Shown in pieces: positions 25,293 through 33,827 of a DNA stretch of 41,711 nt. This stretch comes from Leisingera sp. JC1 (GTDB lineage Bacteria; Pseudomonadota; Alphaproteobacteria; Rhodobacterales; Rhodobacteraceae), in the NCBI RefSeq assembly GCF_001679925.1, contig NZ_LYUZ01000097.1, positions 167 to 41,877 of the forward strand, read 5' to 3'. Position numbers and translations under genes: made by a program. The notes under the pieces are model-generated. The model did no database searches. It was not told the origin of the DNA and saw nothing but the letters and a program-made list of their open reading frames with translations. Position 1 is the stretch's first letter. The number at the start of each line of letters is the position of its first letter.

Positions 25293-26786
25293 ATGGACAT
25301 TCAACGTCAGGATTCGGCCGAAGAAACTCTGGACCCGTGCGACTGGGAGGCGCTGCAAGGGCTAGCACATCAGGTCATTGACGATGCTATTGCGCATATT
25401 CGGGAGGTGCGGGACCGTCCGGTCTGGAAAGATATGCCCACTCACGTAAGGGAAGCGTTTGCGGCACCGCTGCCAAACCAACCGCACCCGATTTCCGAAG
25501 TTTATCGGGACCTTCAGGAGTTGCTGATGCCCTATCCGATGGGCAACATTCATCCGCGGTTTTGGATGTGGTACATGGGGGCGGGCAGTTTCAGCGGCGC
25601 GTTGGCTGAGTTCATTGCGGCCATTGATGGTTCCAATCTTGGCGGCGGTAACAACGCCGCAGCCTTGATGGACCGCCAGGTCGTGGACTGGCTGAAACAG
25701 ATGATGGGCTTTCCTCAGAACGCAGGGGGGACTTTGGTCAGCGGTGGCTCCATGGCCAATATCATCGGGCTGACTGCCGCGCGCAACGCAATGGCGAGCG
25801 TCGACGTTCGGGCCGAAGGGGTGGCTGCTATCCCGCAACAGCTGCGTTTTTATGGCTCCGATCAAGTACACAGCTGCCATCAAAAGGCGGTTGAGCTCTT
25901 GGGACTGGGCAACAAGGCCTTACGGCGGGTGCCCACAGGGCCGGATTACCGCATGGATGTAAGTGTTCTGAAGCAGATGATCGCCGAGGACCGGGAGGCG
26001 GGCCACCGTCCTGCCTGCGTTATTGCGACCGCTGGCACGGTGAATACCGGTGCCATTGATGACCTGTCGGCGATCAGCGCCCTTTGCAAAGCTGAGAAAC
26101 TTTGGTTCCACGTGGACGGCTGTATCGGCGCGCTGGCCGCAATCGCGCCGGAGAACCGGCAATTGGTCAAAGGGCTGGAAGTGGCCGATTCAATGGCTCT
26201 CGATCCGCACAAATGGCTGCACGTGCCCTTTGAAGCCGGTTGTGCGCTGGTCCGGGACGCAACCACGCATCGGAATACGTTTGCCGTGCATCCAGAGTAT
26301 CTTGAGGAAAAACCGCGCGGTATCGCGGCGACCGAGTATCTGCATGATTACAATCTCCAAACCTCCCGTGCGTTTCGGGCGTTGAAAGTATGGCTGACGC
26401 TTAAGGAGCATGGCGTAGAGAAATTTGGCCGGCTAATAGACCAAAACATTGCGCAGGCCCGCTATCTCAGTGGCTTGATCGAGCGCGCGCCAGATCTGCA
26501 ACTGATGGCGCCAACGGAAATCAACATCGTCTGTTTCCGGTACTCTCCCGGAAGAATGCAAGAGGCCGAGCTGCGTGAATTGAACACGGAGATCATGCTG
26601 CGGATGCAGGAAACCGGCATCGCCGCGGTTTCCGACACCTATGTTGCCGGACATCACTGCCTTCGTGCGGCAATTTGCAACCATCGCACAAGGCGCGAGG
26701 ACCTCGACCTGCTTATTGAGGAAGTATCACGGATCGGTTCCATTTTGACGAACTGCGATAGAAACGATGCTGCACGGCAAAAGTGA
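25293..26786 (+). CDS. PLP-dependent group II amino-acid decarboxylase
   Basis: Pyridoxal-phosphate enzyme of 497 aa of the aromatic-L-amino-acid/glutamate decarboxylase group. Visible are NIHPRFWMWY near the N-terminus, GTLVSGGSMANIIGL (phosphate-binding region), ATAGTVNTGAIDDL, WFHVDGCIGA (Asp binding the PLP nitrogen) and the PLP Lys in DPHKWLHVPFEAG. I chose the ATG at 25293 because GGAGG is 7 bases upstream; the frame opens 13 codons earlier without this. It stands alone, without an amino-acid transporter next to it. The substrate (aromatic amino acid or other) cannot be decided from sequence. Confidence 0.88.
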   Translation: MDIQRQDSAEETLDPCDWEALQGLAHQVIDDAIAHIREVRDRPVWKDMPTHVREAFAAPLPNQPHPISEVYRDLQELLMPYPMGNIHPRFWMWYMGAGSFSGALAEFIAAIDGSNLGGGNNAAALMDRQVVDWLKQMMGFPQNAGGTLVSGGSMANIIGLTAARNAMASVDVRAEGVAAIPQQLRFYGSDQVHSCHQKAVELLGLGNKALRRVPTGPDYRMDVSVLKQMIAEDREAGHRPACVIATAGTVNTGAIDDLSAISALCKAEKLWFHVDGCIGALAAIAPENRQLVKGLEVADSMALDPHKWLHVPFEAGCALVRDATTHRNTFAVHPEYLEEKPRGIAATEYLHDYNLQTSRAFRALKVWLTLKEHGVEKFGRLIDQNIAQARYLSGLIERAPDLQLMAPTEINIVCFRYSPGRMQEAELRELNTEIMLRMQETGIAAVSDTYVAGHHCLRAAICNHRTRREDLDLLIEEVSRIGSILTNCDRNDAARQK

Positions 26787-27160
26787 ACGCAACCAGCCGA
26801 TTGATCAGGCTGGGCATGCTGTAGGTCTGACGAACACCGCTGCCGTTCGGACCAAACGCAGCATTCGGTAGTATGGGCTGCGGCTTCGAGTATTATGTCG
26901 AAGTCAACTGGATATTACGCGACTTGGGGGCGAAAAGGAAAGCGGGCGCCCGAAGGCACCCGCTGACACTGAAGGAAACAGAGCGCCACAGAGCCTGCCA
27001 GCAGGACGCTCATTTACTTTATGCAGGAAGTTCGTTGGTGAAAGGTTTATGTTCCGGCGGAACGCTCGGGAGGTCTCAAAGCATGTTCGCCCACTTCCAA
27101 AACAAGGGATGACCCTTAGAGCCATTGCCGAAGCGCTCAACGAGTGCCGGTGTGCCCACC
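26787..27160. other. Intergenic with terminator and recombinase relic
   Basis: Between two convergent genes. It contains the leftward terminator at 26933-26963 and, at about 27105-27175, a short frame reading MTLRAIAEALNE and then, after a shift, GVPT. That recalls the Recombinase-domain helix of large serine recombinases and may be a decayed scrap. Nothing else is recognisable. Confidence 0.35.
26933..26963 (-). terminator. Rho-independent terminator (leftward)
   Basis: On the minus strand a 9-bp stem GCGGGTGCC / GGCGCCCGC (one G-U pair) with a TTCG tetraloop is followed by TTTCCTTTT. It would end transcription of the membrane-protein gene whose stop is at 27161, or act on readthrough towards the decarboxylase. 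Confidence 0.6.
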
Positions 27161-27718
27161 TCAATGGCCGGCGGAGCGCATGCTGCGGAAGAACAGCATC
27201 AGGGCCAACATCAAGAAGAACAGCCCCGACACATCGCCAATCATGTAGGCAACATACTCCGAGGGAGTGCTGCCCAATACGTTGTTGACCAGGACGGACT
27301 TAATGACAGAGATCAAAATGCCTGCGGTCATTAAACAGATCCAGCAGGACTGTTTGCCCGCCTTCGGGCGAATGTCCAAACCGATTAGTGCCAGCAGGTG
27401 GAAAACGGCCGGAGCAACACAAATAACAATGACGATAGAAATAATCCGGCTCGGAAGAAGGATGTTCATCCCGCCCAAAACCCAGAAGGCATAAATTACA
27501 CCCGGCAGTATCGCCAGCGCCGAACGCCAGCCCAACAACCAGGCCGTCAGAACATAGACACCGAACGGCAGATACAAGAGGCTGGCAAAATGAACGAACT
27601 CTGCAAAGAACAGATTTTGAATCGGCATCCAAACCAAAGAGGTCAACCAGAACGCCGCTATGTATAGCCCAGATACCGTGAGGGTCTCTCGGACCCATAT
27701 CAGCCACCGGGCACTCAT
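27161..27718 (-). CDS. Small multi-pass membrane protein, unknown function
   Basis: Protein of 185 aa with about five to six hydrophobic segments (for example LTVSGLYIAAFWLTSLVW, FASLLYLPFGVYVLTAWLLGW, IISIVIVICVAPAVFHLLALIGL, YMIGDVSGLFFLMLALMLFF) and short charged loops. I do not recognise a family; the layout is loosely like integral-membrane sensor domains, but no signalling domain follows. It starts 8 bases downstream of the winged-helix gene on the same strand, so the two probably form an operon. Confidence 0.65.
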   Translation of the reverse strand: MSARWLIWVRETLTVSGLYIAAFWLTSLVWMPIQNLFFAEFVHFASLLYLPFGVYVLTAWLLGWRSALAILPGVIYAFWVLGGMNILLPSRIISIVIVICVAPAVFHLLALIGLDIRPKAGKQSCWICLMTAGILISVIKSVLVNNVLGSTPSEYVAYMIGDVSGLFFLMLALMLFFRSMRSAGH

Positions 27719-27726
27719 GTGGAAAG

Positions 27727-28035
27727 TCAGTTCTTGGCAGAAGGATGTTTCACGACATACTTGCCCCGGTCGGAGGTGTCGCTTGGCGACAGGTACCCTT
27801 TTTGTACCAGAGACTTCAGCGCACGGAAGAAGGTCGGCCGCGAGATCCCGGCGACTAGCGAATGTTTCTGTAATCCGATTGTGCGAAAATCATCCTGGCT
27901 GTCTGATATATCGCAGGCGGCATAATAAATATCCCGCTCCACTGCTGACAGATTCTCCAACCCCAGAGCTTGCTCCATCCCCAACAGCATTTTTCGCAGC
28001 TCTGCGAGTTTGGAAATTTCACTCATGTTTGGCAC
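27727..28035 (-). CDS. Small winged-helix (MarR-like) regulator
   Basis: Protein of 102 aa consisting of a short coiled N-terminus and one winged helix: LSAVERDIYYAACDIS...LQKHSLVAGISRPTFFRALKSLVQKGYLSPSDTSDRGKYVVK. SRPTFFRALKSLVQKGYL is the recognition helix and wing entry. The true start may be the ATG three codons in (28026, MSEISKL). It precedes a membrane-protein gene by 8 bases. Single-domain regulators of this kind are common in roseobacters; the target is unknown. Confidence 0.75.
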   Translation of the reverse strand: MPNMSEISKLAELRKMLLGMEQALGLENLSAVERDIYYAACDISDSQDDFRTIGLQKHSLVAGISRPTFFRALKSLVQKGYLSPSDTSDRGKYVVKHPSAKN

Positions 28036-28108
28036 CGGTTAAAGTTCAACTGCTTGGAATTCTTGCTTCGTTTTTGAAAGCTTGCAACAGAAATCAAGGA
28101 AGTCTCAT

Positions 28109-28227
28109 GTTGACACTTGAGGGGAGTTCCTTAATCTCTGCTGCAGTCCGGTAGCGATGTTATGTGAGTGGTGGCTACCGAAAGTTCATAGTTTTAAGTT
28201 TGCGGCACCTTCGGGTGCCGTTTTATT
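28109..28227 (+). ncRNA. Candidate small RNA with terminator
   Basis: A TTGACA box at 28109-28114 with a weak TAATCT-like box about 16 bases later is followed by an inverted repeat CGGTAGC (28149-28155) / GCTACCG (28174-28180). A strong terminator follows: CGGCACC-TTCG-GGTGCCG then TTTT (28203-28224). No open frame or rightward gene precedes this terminator for more than a kilobase. A transcript of roughly 85 nt is therefore plausible. It is not a recognised RNA family. Confidence 0.4.
28203..28224 (+). terminator. Rho-independent terminator
   Basis: Perfect 7-bp GC-rich stem CGGCACC / GGTGCCG closed by a TTCG tetraloop and followed by TTTTATT on the plus strand. It ends the candidate small RNA; the opposite strand lacks a U-tract. 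Confidence 0.8.
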
Positions 28228-28371
28228 GACTACCAACTTTAGCCAAATATGCCCACCCCGACAATCCGCCCATGAGAATTGGGCCGTGTGCTTGGTTGAG
28301 CTAATGGGTTGAACTGCCTTCCCACCAAACCGCCGCTATTGTTGCGGGCATAGATGGGGAGAAGAGCGTCT

Positions 28372-28428
28372 GATGGACATCGAGGTTTTGGGCATTGATC
28401 GTTGCTGTTCGGCGAAGGTGATCCTCCC
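28372..28428 (+). pseudogene. IS110-type transposase start, tiny remnant
   Basis: An ATG opens MDIEVLGID, which resembles the first residues of one IS110 subgroup, and then the frame turns into unrelated sequence as the IS3-type left end (CCCCCAGTGAAGTGG) begins. Only about ten codons support the call, so it is tentative. Confidence 0.3.
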
Positions 28429-28474
28429 CCAGTGAAGTGGTCCGCCGTTATGTTTAGGAAAACGGAGGATCAGA

Positions 28475-28540
28475 ATGGGAACGAAGCGGCACAAACCCGA
28501 AGAAATTGTCACGAAGCTGCGGCAGGTTGAGGTGCTTGTC
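28475..28540 (+). pseudogene. IS3-family orfA, 5' part (interrupted by Tn3-type element)
   Basis: With GGAGG upstream, the ATG at 28475 opens MGTKRHKPEEIVTKLRQVEV, the standard start of an IS3-group OrfA. After 22 codons the frame is broken by the transposon at 28541. The reading continues exactly in frame at 40527. The last five bases (TTGTC) are the duplicated target. Confidence 0.85.
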
Positions 28541-28578
28541 GGGGTCTGCTCCTGTAGGGGGCAGGATAGTACGCTAAG
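28541..28578 (+). repeat. Left terminal inverted repeat of the Tn3-type element
   Basis: The 38-bp end starts GGGGTCTGCTCC and finishes GTACGCTAAG, the classical Tn3-family shape. The tnpA stop codon lies 9 bases inside it. It is preceded by the target duplication TTGTC. Confidence 0.92.
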
Positions 28579-28587
28579 CCGGAGTGG

Positions 28588-31473
28588 TCATCGTTTTGGC
28601 CACCTATACTCGCCCGTCAACAGAATATGAGCCCAACCGAGTGGTGAGATGTGCGACAGGAGCTCTGGCGGGCAATCTCGACCATCGTGCAATCTTGCCG
28701 TAACCGCGCGCCCGAGATGATCCGTGTTCCAATAGATGATGATCGCGGCCAATAGATTCAGGCCAGCCATCCTGTAGTGCTGACCTTCAGCCGTGCGGTC
28801 CCGGATTTCACCTTGCCTGCCAATACGCAGAGCATTTTTGAGGGCGTGATGCGCTTCACCCTTGTTCAAACCGACCTGGGCGCGGCGCTGCATGTCGGTG
28901 TCCAGCAACCATTCGATTATGAACAGGGTGCGCTCGATGCGGCCGATCTCCCGCAGCGCTACTGCAAGTTCATGCTGGCGCGGGTATGACGCGAACTTTT
29001 TCAGCAATTGGCTGGGAGGCATGATACCAGCCGCCATTGTCGCAACGGCACGCAATATGTCCGGCCAATTCTGGGCGATCAGATTTTCCCGGACCTTGCC
29101 GCCAATCAGGCCGCGCAGTTCTTTGGGGGCTGTTGAGGGATCGAACACATACAGGTGTTTGGATGGTAGGTCCCGAATACGCGGGATGAACCGATAGCCC
29201 AACAGAGCCGAAACAGCAAAGACATGATCAGTGAAGCCGCCCGTATCGGCATATTGCTCTTTGATCCGCTTGCCGGTTTCATTCATGAGCAAACCGTCGA
29301 GGATGTAGGGCGCTTCGCTTACCGTCGCCGGAATGTTCTGGGTGGCGAATGGCCCGAACTGGTCGGAAACATGGGTATAGGCTTTCAACCCCGGCTCATT
29401 GCCATATTTTGCGTTGATTAGGTTCATCGCCTCGCCCTGACGCGCCGCCGGGAAGAATTGACCATCACTGGACGCGGTGACACCAGCACCCCAGAACTTT
29501 GCCATCGGTAATGTGGATTGTGCGTCAATGACTGTGGCCAATGCCCGGTTGATGGCCTCGCTTTCGATGTGCCATCGGGACAGGCGGGACAATTGGAGGT
29601 AGTCGTGGGTGTTGGTGGCCTCGGCCATCTTGCTCAGTCCAAGGTTCAAGCCCTCGGCCAGCAGAACATTCAGCAGCCCAATCCTGTCCTTGCAAGGCGC
29701 ACCTGTTCGCAGATGGGTAAAGGCGTCTGTGAATCCAGTGGCCTCATCCACTTCCAGAAGCAGGTCGGTGATGCGGATATCTGGTAGTTGCCGATAGAGA
29801 TCGAGGACGAGAGCCTCCGCCTCGTCAGGGACGACGGTTGTTAGGCGCTCGATCTTCAGTGTGCCGTGCTCAATAGAGCCGCCGGGGATGGCTCCGTGCC
29901 TGGTAGCACGTGCTAAACGGTTCAGGCCGTCGGTGATCCGCGCCTTTCGATCCGAGAGCCAAGTGACCGGATCAAGAGGCATGGTCAATCTGGGGATGGC
30001 GGGAACAGCGGAGATTGGCACAAGGGCCTGCTTCAAATCAGCGCAGCGTTTTGAATGCCGCAGCCAGATATCCCCGGATCGGAAGGCATCGCGCAGATGA
30101 AACAGCGCTGCAACCTCCCAGAGGCGCAGGTCATCCTCCGGCTGCGCTTTAAGGTGCCGATGCCATTTCGAGTTTTTGCGCAGAAAATCTGTCGGTTTTA
30201 CCCGGTCGCTTTTTCCGCCAATTAACTCAGCGGCATTCATCAAGGGAATAGCGACTGGGGCGGCCTTGATATCCAACGATTTCAGCATGCGCGGGGCATA
30301 GCGTCGGAACCGGCGATGTCCTTGTATGACATGAGCAAGTGGATCCGCTGCCATGGTCTTGGTCAGCTGCGCCGATGTCGCAACCAGCTCTTCGAGAGCC
30401 GTCCATCCGGGTGTGTCCGAAACAGTGGTTTCGAGGGATACACCATCGCTATGTGCAGCAAGCAAGGCGGTTCCCAACTCGGTGAAGGAGCGCAGGGTTT
30501 GCTGCACAGCGGCCTTTGCGTCGTCAACGCGGGTATCACACAAACTCTTGGCATCGCGCCATGTCTTCCCAACGATCCGATCATGGGTTTCGACAACAGC
30601 ATCAGCGATGGCCGCTTGCCATTCGACGGTGCAAACCGCCAGAATGGCTAGGCGCCGGTCACTGGAAATGTCCCGCAACCCGTCCGCAAAATACCGTTCA
30701 CCCTGTCTGCGCAACCGGGTAATCCGATGAGGTGGCACATCGTCCAGAACTTCTCTCGGAATTCCGAGCGCCTGCAAGAATTCCAGCCGATCCAGAAGGC
30801 GACTGGCACCGGACGAGTTTTTTCCGACCTCAAACTGACGCAGCCAGACAAATCGGCTGACCCGCTCATCGACCAGTTCCGTTAGCAATGAATCCAGTTG
30901 GGCTTGCATGGGTTCATTGAGACGCTCCGCAATACGGCTGTCGATCTTCCGTTCTGCGGCAACCAGGGCATCAGCGCAAAGCCGTTCAACAACGGAGACA
31001 CCGGGCAGGATTGTTTGCGTCTGGCGACATTGCTCCACGAGCCGCCGCGCCAAATCCAAATTTGACCGTGCTGTTTCCGCTTCCCGTACCAACCATGTTT
31101 TCAGATCACGTGCCCCCTGGCCCGAGAACATCTTGTAGCCGTAAATCTCTCGCAGATCGGCAAGGTGTTCGCGTCGGGTTTCGGCCCGGTGCGCGTAATC
31201 TATCAAGTCTTCAGGCGCTATGCCCAACTGTGCCGCCAGAAACTCTGTAATCTCGGATGGAATGACCTCCCCCGGCTGCAACAACCGACCCGGATAGCGA
31301 AAGACACAGAGTTGTAAAGCAAATCCGAAGCGATTGTGTGACCGGCGGCGGGATCGAATGTGTTCGATGTCATCATCAGCCAACGTGTAGTGCCGCAATA
31401 AGGTTGCTTCATCGGCTGGAAGATCAAACAACGCTGCCCGCTGTCGGTCGCTCAAAATCTGGCGTCTTGGCAA
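28588..31473 (-). CDS. tnpA: Tn3-family transposase TnpA
   Basis: Replicative transposase of 961 aa, normal for the family. The N-terminal DNA-binding region (DUF4158 type) reads PRRQILSDRQRAALFDLPADEATLLRHYTLADDDIEHI. The C-terminal Tn3 DDE domain has the first Asp in GAGVTASSDGQFFPAARQGEAMN, the second in AYTHVSDQFGPF, a likely Glu in NKGEAHHALKNALRIGRQGEI, and the family-typical RMAGLNLLAAIIIYWNTDHL. It appears intact. The open frame has no early ATG; I place the start at a TTG giving (M)PRRQIL, with GGAAA a few bases before, though a TTG four codons upstream is possible. It is divergent from tnpR across the res region. Confidence 0.93.
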   Translation of the reverse strand: MPRRQILSDRQRAALFDLPADEATLLRHYTLADDDIEHIRSRRRSHNRFGFALQLCVFRYPGRLLQPGEVIPSEITEFLAAQLGIAPEDLIDYAHRAETRREHLADLREIYGYKMFSGQGARDLKTWLVREAETARSNLDLARRLVEQCRQTQTILPGVSVVERLCADALVAAERKIDSRIAERLNEPMQAQLDSLLTELVDERVSRFVWLRQFEVGKNSSGASRLLDRLEFLQALGIPREVLDDVPPHRITRLRRQGERYFADGLRDISSDRRLAILAVCTVEWQAAIADAVVETHDRIVGKTWRDAKSLCDTRVDDAKAAVQQTLRSFTELGTALLAAHSDGVSLETTVSDTPGWTALEELVATSAQLTKTMAADPLAHVIQGHRRFRRYAPRMLKSLDIKAAPVAIPLMNAAELIGGKSDRVKPTDFLRKNSKWHRHLKAQPEDDLRLWEVAALFHLRDAFRSGDIWLRHSKRCADLKQALVPISAVPAIPRLTMPLDPVTWLSDRKARITDGLNRLARATRHGAIPGGSIEHGTLKIERLTTVVPDEAEALVLDLYRQLPDIRITDLLLEVDEATGFTDAFTHLRTGAPCKDRIGLLNVLLAEGLNLGLSKMAEATNTHDYLQLSRLSRWHIESEAINRALATVIDAQSTLPMAKFWGAGVTASSDGQFFPAARQGEAMNLINAKYGNEPGLKAYTHVSDQFGPFATQNIPATVSEAPYILDGLLMNETGKRIKEQYADTGGFTDHVFAVSALLGYRFIPRIRDLPSKHLYVFDPSTAPKELRGLIGGKVRENLIAQNWPDILRAVATMAAGIMPPSQLLKKFASYPRQHELAVALREIGRIERTLFIIEWLLDTDMQRRAQVGLNKGEAHHALKNALRIGRQGEIRDRTAEGQHYRMAGLNLLAAIIIYWNTDHLGRAVTARLHDGRDCPPELLSHISPLGWAHILLTGEYRWPKR

Positions 31474-31586
31474 TTCTGTTTCCAATGCGTGAGGGGGGCT
31501 TGTCCGTAAGAGGATCGTTCAACGGACGTTTTTCCGCCGCGACATCCCTTCAACAAAACTGACTGAGTGAGTGTCTCATATAGGCA

Positions 31587-31624
31587 GTACGATATAAATT
31601 GCAATGAAGGGGCCTTATTCGTAC
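31587..31624. promoter_or_regulatory. res-type dyad (resolvase-binding site candidate)
   Basis: Imperfect inverted repeat GTACGATATAA (31587-31597) / TTATTCGTAC (31615-31624) between tnpA and tnpR, ending about 10 bases before the tnpR ATG. Tn3-family elements carry resolution sites in this divergent intergenic region, where TnpR also represses both genes. Other subsites are probably present in 31486-31586 but were not resolved by eye. Confidence 0.55.
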
Positions 31625-31633
31625 AGTTCGGCC

Positions 31634-32209
31634 ATGAACACCACACTTATCGGATACGCCCGCTGCTCCACCGACAGCCAGGACCTTACCGCGCAGAAAC
31701 AAGCACTGCAAAAGCTCGGCGTGGCCCCGGATCGCATTTACACGGATCATGGCTTGACCGGCACCAATCGCGCCCGGCCCGGTTTGGATCAGGCCATTGC
31801 AGCTGTGCGGGAAGGCGACACCCTTGTCGTGCCCAAGCTCGACCGGCTGGCCCGCTCTGTGCCCGATGCCCGCGCTATTTCCGACCAGCTCCAGGAGAAA
31901 GGGGTCAAGCTAGCCCTCGGCGCATCCGTCTATGATCCGACAGATCCGATGGGCAAGATGTTCTTCAATATCCTCGCCACCTTTGCCGAATTCGAAGCCG
32001 ACCTGATCCGCATGCGTACCAGAGAGGGCATGGCCATCGCTCGCGCTAAGGGCAAGCTGCGTGGCAAGCAGCCCAAGCTGACAGAGAGGCAACAAAAAGA
32101 ACTGTGCCGTATGCACGGCACCGGCGAATACTCGATCAACGATCTGGCTGAAGTTTTCTCAGTGTCGCGCCCCACCGTCTACAGAACCTTGAAGCGGTAC
32201 CAGAGCTGA
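31634..32209 (+). CDS. tnpR: Tn3-family serine resolvase TnpR
   Basis: Serine recombinase of 191 aa. The catalytic domain begins MNTTLIGYARCSTDSQDLTAQK, with the nucleophilic Ser in the RCST motif, then YTDHGLTGTNRARPGLDQA, LVVPKLDRLARSVPDA and FFNILATFAEFEADLIRMRTREG. A C-terminal helix-turn-helix reads YSINDLAEVFSVSRPTVYRTLKRY. It resolves cointegrates at the adjacent res site. The ATG at 31634 is chosen to match the family N-terminus, dropping ten in-frame codons that overlap the res dyad. Confidence 0.93.
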   Translation: MNTTLIGYARCSTDSQDLTAQKQALQKLGVAPDRIYTDHGLTGTNRARPGLDQAIAAVREGDTLVVPKLDRLARSVPDARAISDQLQEKGVKLALGASVYDPTDPMGKMFFNILATFAEFEADLIRMRTREGMAIARAKGKLRGKQPKLTERQQKELCRMHGTGEYSINDLAEVFSVSRPTVYRTLKRYQS

Positions 32210-32255
32210 CCTTCTATCTAGGTACATATAAAGCATCAGCATTAGCACAACAAAT

Positions 32256-32283
32256 GCTATCCCCGTTTTGCAACGGGGATAGC
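32256..32283 (-). terminator. Terminator of the indigoidine-type operon
   Basis: A perfect 12-bp inverted repeat GCTATCCCCGTT / AACGGGGATAGC with a four-base loop lies 36 bases after the MFS stop. On the minus strand it is followed by ATTTGTTG, a weak U-tract. It lies between the convergent tnpR and MFS genes and may serve both. Confidence 0.6.
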
Positions 32284-32319
32284 GCGGCAGGAGAGAACCT
32301 GCTTGGGGAGGAACTGGTG

Positions 32320-33558
32320 TTAGCCGGCTGCGCGCAGTCCGCGGTCCAGGGAAACGCTGCGCAGCATGGTGGAGAAACGTTTGTAGCTTTCAGGAGAGTA
32401 GCGAACAGCAAGGAAGATCATCAGGAGAGAACCTGCCGCCATAACCAGCCAGACATTGCTAAGGTCCGACATTGCATCCCGCACGGCGCCAGCGGACAAT
32501 GGCACGAAGCTGGCCAGAATATAGCCGCCGCCCTGCACGAAAGAGGTGAAGTTGCCTGCGGTTGTGGGGTCGTCCACGTGATCGATGGCCACGATGATTG
32601 ACAGCGGGAACAGAATGCCAATGCCGACACCCAGCAACGCCATTGCCAGGAAGGACATATCAATCGGGGCGGTGTACAGCACGCCGAAACCCAAAGCTGT
32701 CAGGACAAGCGCAAAGACCAGGGGGCCGCGGCGATCCGGGAAATGATGGATAAAGGCTGCAACGCCCAAGGCCGTAACAGCTTCGATCACCGTCAATGCA
32801 GACAACAACAGGCCTGCGGTCCCTTGATCCTGCCCCTGTTCGAGGTAGAAGGGCGGAATCCAGGCCATCACCAGCATGAAGGCGCCGGTGCCGACCCCGA
32901 AAAACAGCATCAGCGACCAGCAACGCGCGCTGCGCCAGAACTGCGGCGGCGTTGTGCCCGCCGCGGGGGCAGGCGCTGTGCGCTCACTGTCGGCGTTGCG
33001 CGCAGCCATGGCCCAAATCAGAACCGCGAGAACCGCAGGCAGGCTCCAAGCGGCCAGAGTGCCGGTCCATTCCAGCGAGGACGCAAGCCCTGCAGCTGTG
33101 CCCGCTGCAATGGATGCGCCGGCCACGATCCCGGTGGAGTAGAGGCCGATCACCCGGCCGGTTGCGGCACCGAAGTTGCGCTTGGCAAAACCCGGCATCA
33201 GTGATTGCACCATGGCAATGCCGATCCCCGCCCCCGCGGCGGTGACGAGGAGGCCGGGACCTGTGGGCAGCCACATGCGGGCGGCACAGGACACGGCAAT
33301 GATCAGTGCGCCCAGAGTGATGCCGCCGCGCTCGCCCAAGGCCGCGCGCAGCTGGCGCACATAGATGGCGCCAATACCCATCAGGAACACCGGGATCATA
33401 GTCAGGAAGCCGATGATGGTGGAGTTGACGCCGGTTTCGCCCAGGATTTGCGACACCAGCGGGCCGATGGCAGCAACTGCAGGGCGCAGGTTCAGTGAGA
33501 TCAGGAATATCGCGACCAGCAGTAATGCTGGTGACGCTTTGGCGATGCGTGTGGTCAT
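32320..33558 (-). CDS. MFS transporter (CynX/NimT type), putative product exporter
   Basis: Major facilitator protein of 412 aa with about 12 hydrophobic segments. The N-terminus ALLLVAIFLISLNLRPAVAAIGPLVSQI carries the NLRPA motif of the CynX/NimT-like MFS branch, and GIGAIYVRQLRAALGERGGI is the loop 2-3 motif. It is the last gene of the cargo operon, 31 bases after the tautomerase gene. By context it would export the NRPS product, its precursor or a toxic by-product; the direction is not decidable from sequence. From memory, a five-gene indigoidine operon igiBCDFE is described in the roseobacter Phaeobacter sp. Y4I, and this would match its last gene. Confidence 0.85.
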   Translation of the reverse strand: MTTRIAKASPALLLVAIFLISLNLRPAVAAIGPLVSQILGETGVNSTIIGFLTMIPVFLMGIGAIYVRQLRAALGERGGITLGALIIAVSCAARMWLPTGPGLLVTAAGAGIGIAMVQSLMPGFAKRNFGAATGRVIGLYSTGIVAGASIAAGTAAGLASSLEWTGTLAAWSLPAVLAVLIWAMAARNADSERTAPAPAAGTTPPQFWRSARCWSLMLFFGVGTGAFMLVMAWIPPFYLEQGQDQGTAGLLLSALTVIEAVTALGVAAFIHHFPDRRGPLVFALVLTALGFGVLYTAPIDMSFLAMALLGVGIGILFPLSIIVAIDHVDDPTTAGNFTSFVQGGGYILASFVPLSAGAVRDAMSDLSNVWLVMAAGSLLMIFLAVRYSPESYKRFSTMLRSVSLDRGLRAAG

Positions 33559-33589
33559 GGGAAATCCTTTCGATGAGACGTCTGGAAGG

Positions 33590-33823
33590 TCAAACCGCCG
33601 AATAATCCGGCGATTTGATCAGTTCTTGGGGCCGGGTTTCGATGTCCGGAACAAAGACGCTGCCGTGCCAGTCATCCGGTGCCACCGGGCGCAGTGCGAT
33701 TGAGACCGCATGTGCCGAGCAGCCAAAGGCCTGAGTGACCGACCGGGTAATGGCTTCTGAGAGGGTTGCGTGCTGTTCAGCAGTCAGTGTGGCGGCAAAA
33801 TGCTTGATGATAACGTGGGGCAT
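33590..33823 (-). CDS. 4-oxalocrotonate tautomerase-family protein
   Basis: Small protein of 77 aa beginning MPHVIIKHFAATLTAEQHATLSEAITRSVTQAFG. The N-terminal Pro after the initiator Met is the catalytic base of the tautomerase superfamily, and the beta-alpha-beta spacing fits 4-OT. It begins 4 bases after the NRPS stop, so coupled translation is likely. A tautomerase could act on the keto-enol forms of oxidised glutamine products, or process a toxic intermediate; no role is established to my knowledge. Confidence 0.85.
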   Translation of the reverse strand: MPHVIIKHFAATLTAEQHATLSEAITRSVTQAFGCSAHAVSIALRPVAPDDWHGSVFVPDIETRPQELIKSPDYSAV

Positions 33824-33827
33824 GGGA

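Noticed and set aside
32209-32310. Right end of the Tn3-type element directly after tnpR
   Set aside because: No GGGG-type inverted repeat lies there; the matching 38-bp end with target duplication is at 40484-40521, so the biosynthetic genes are inside the element.
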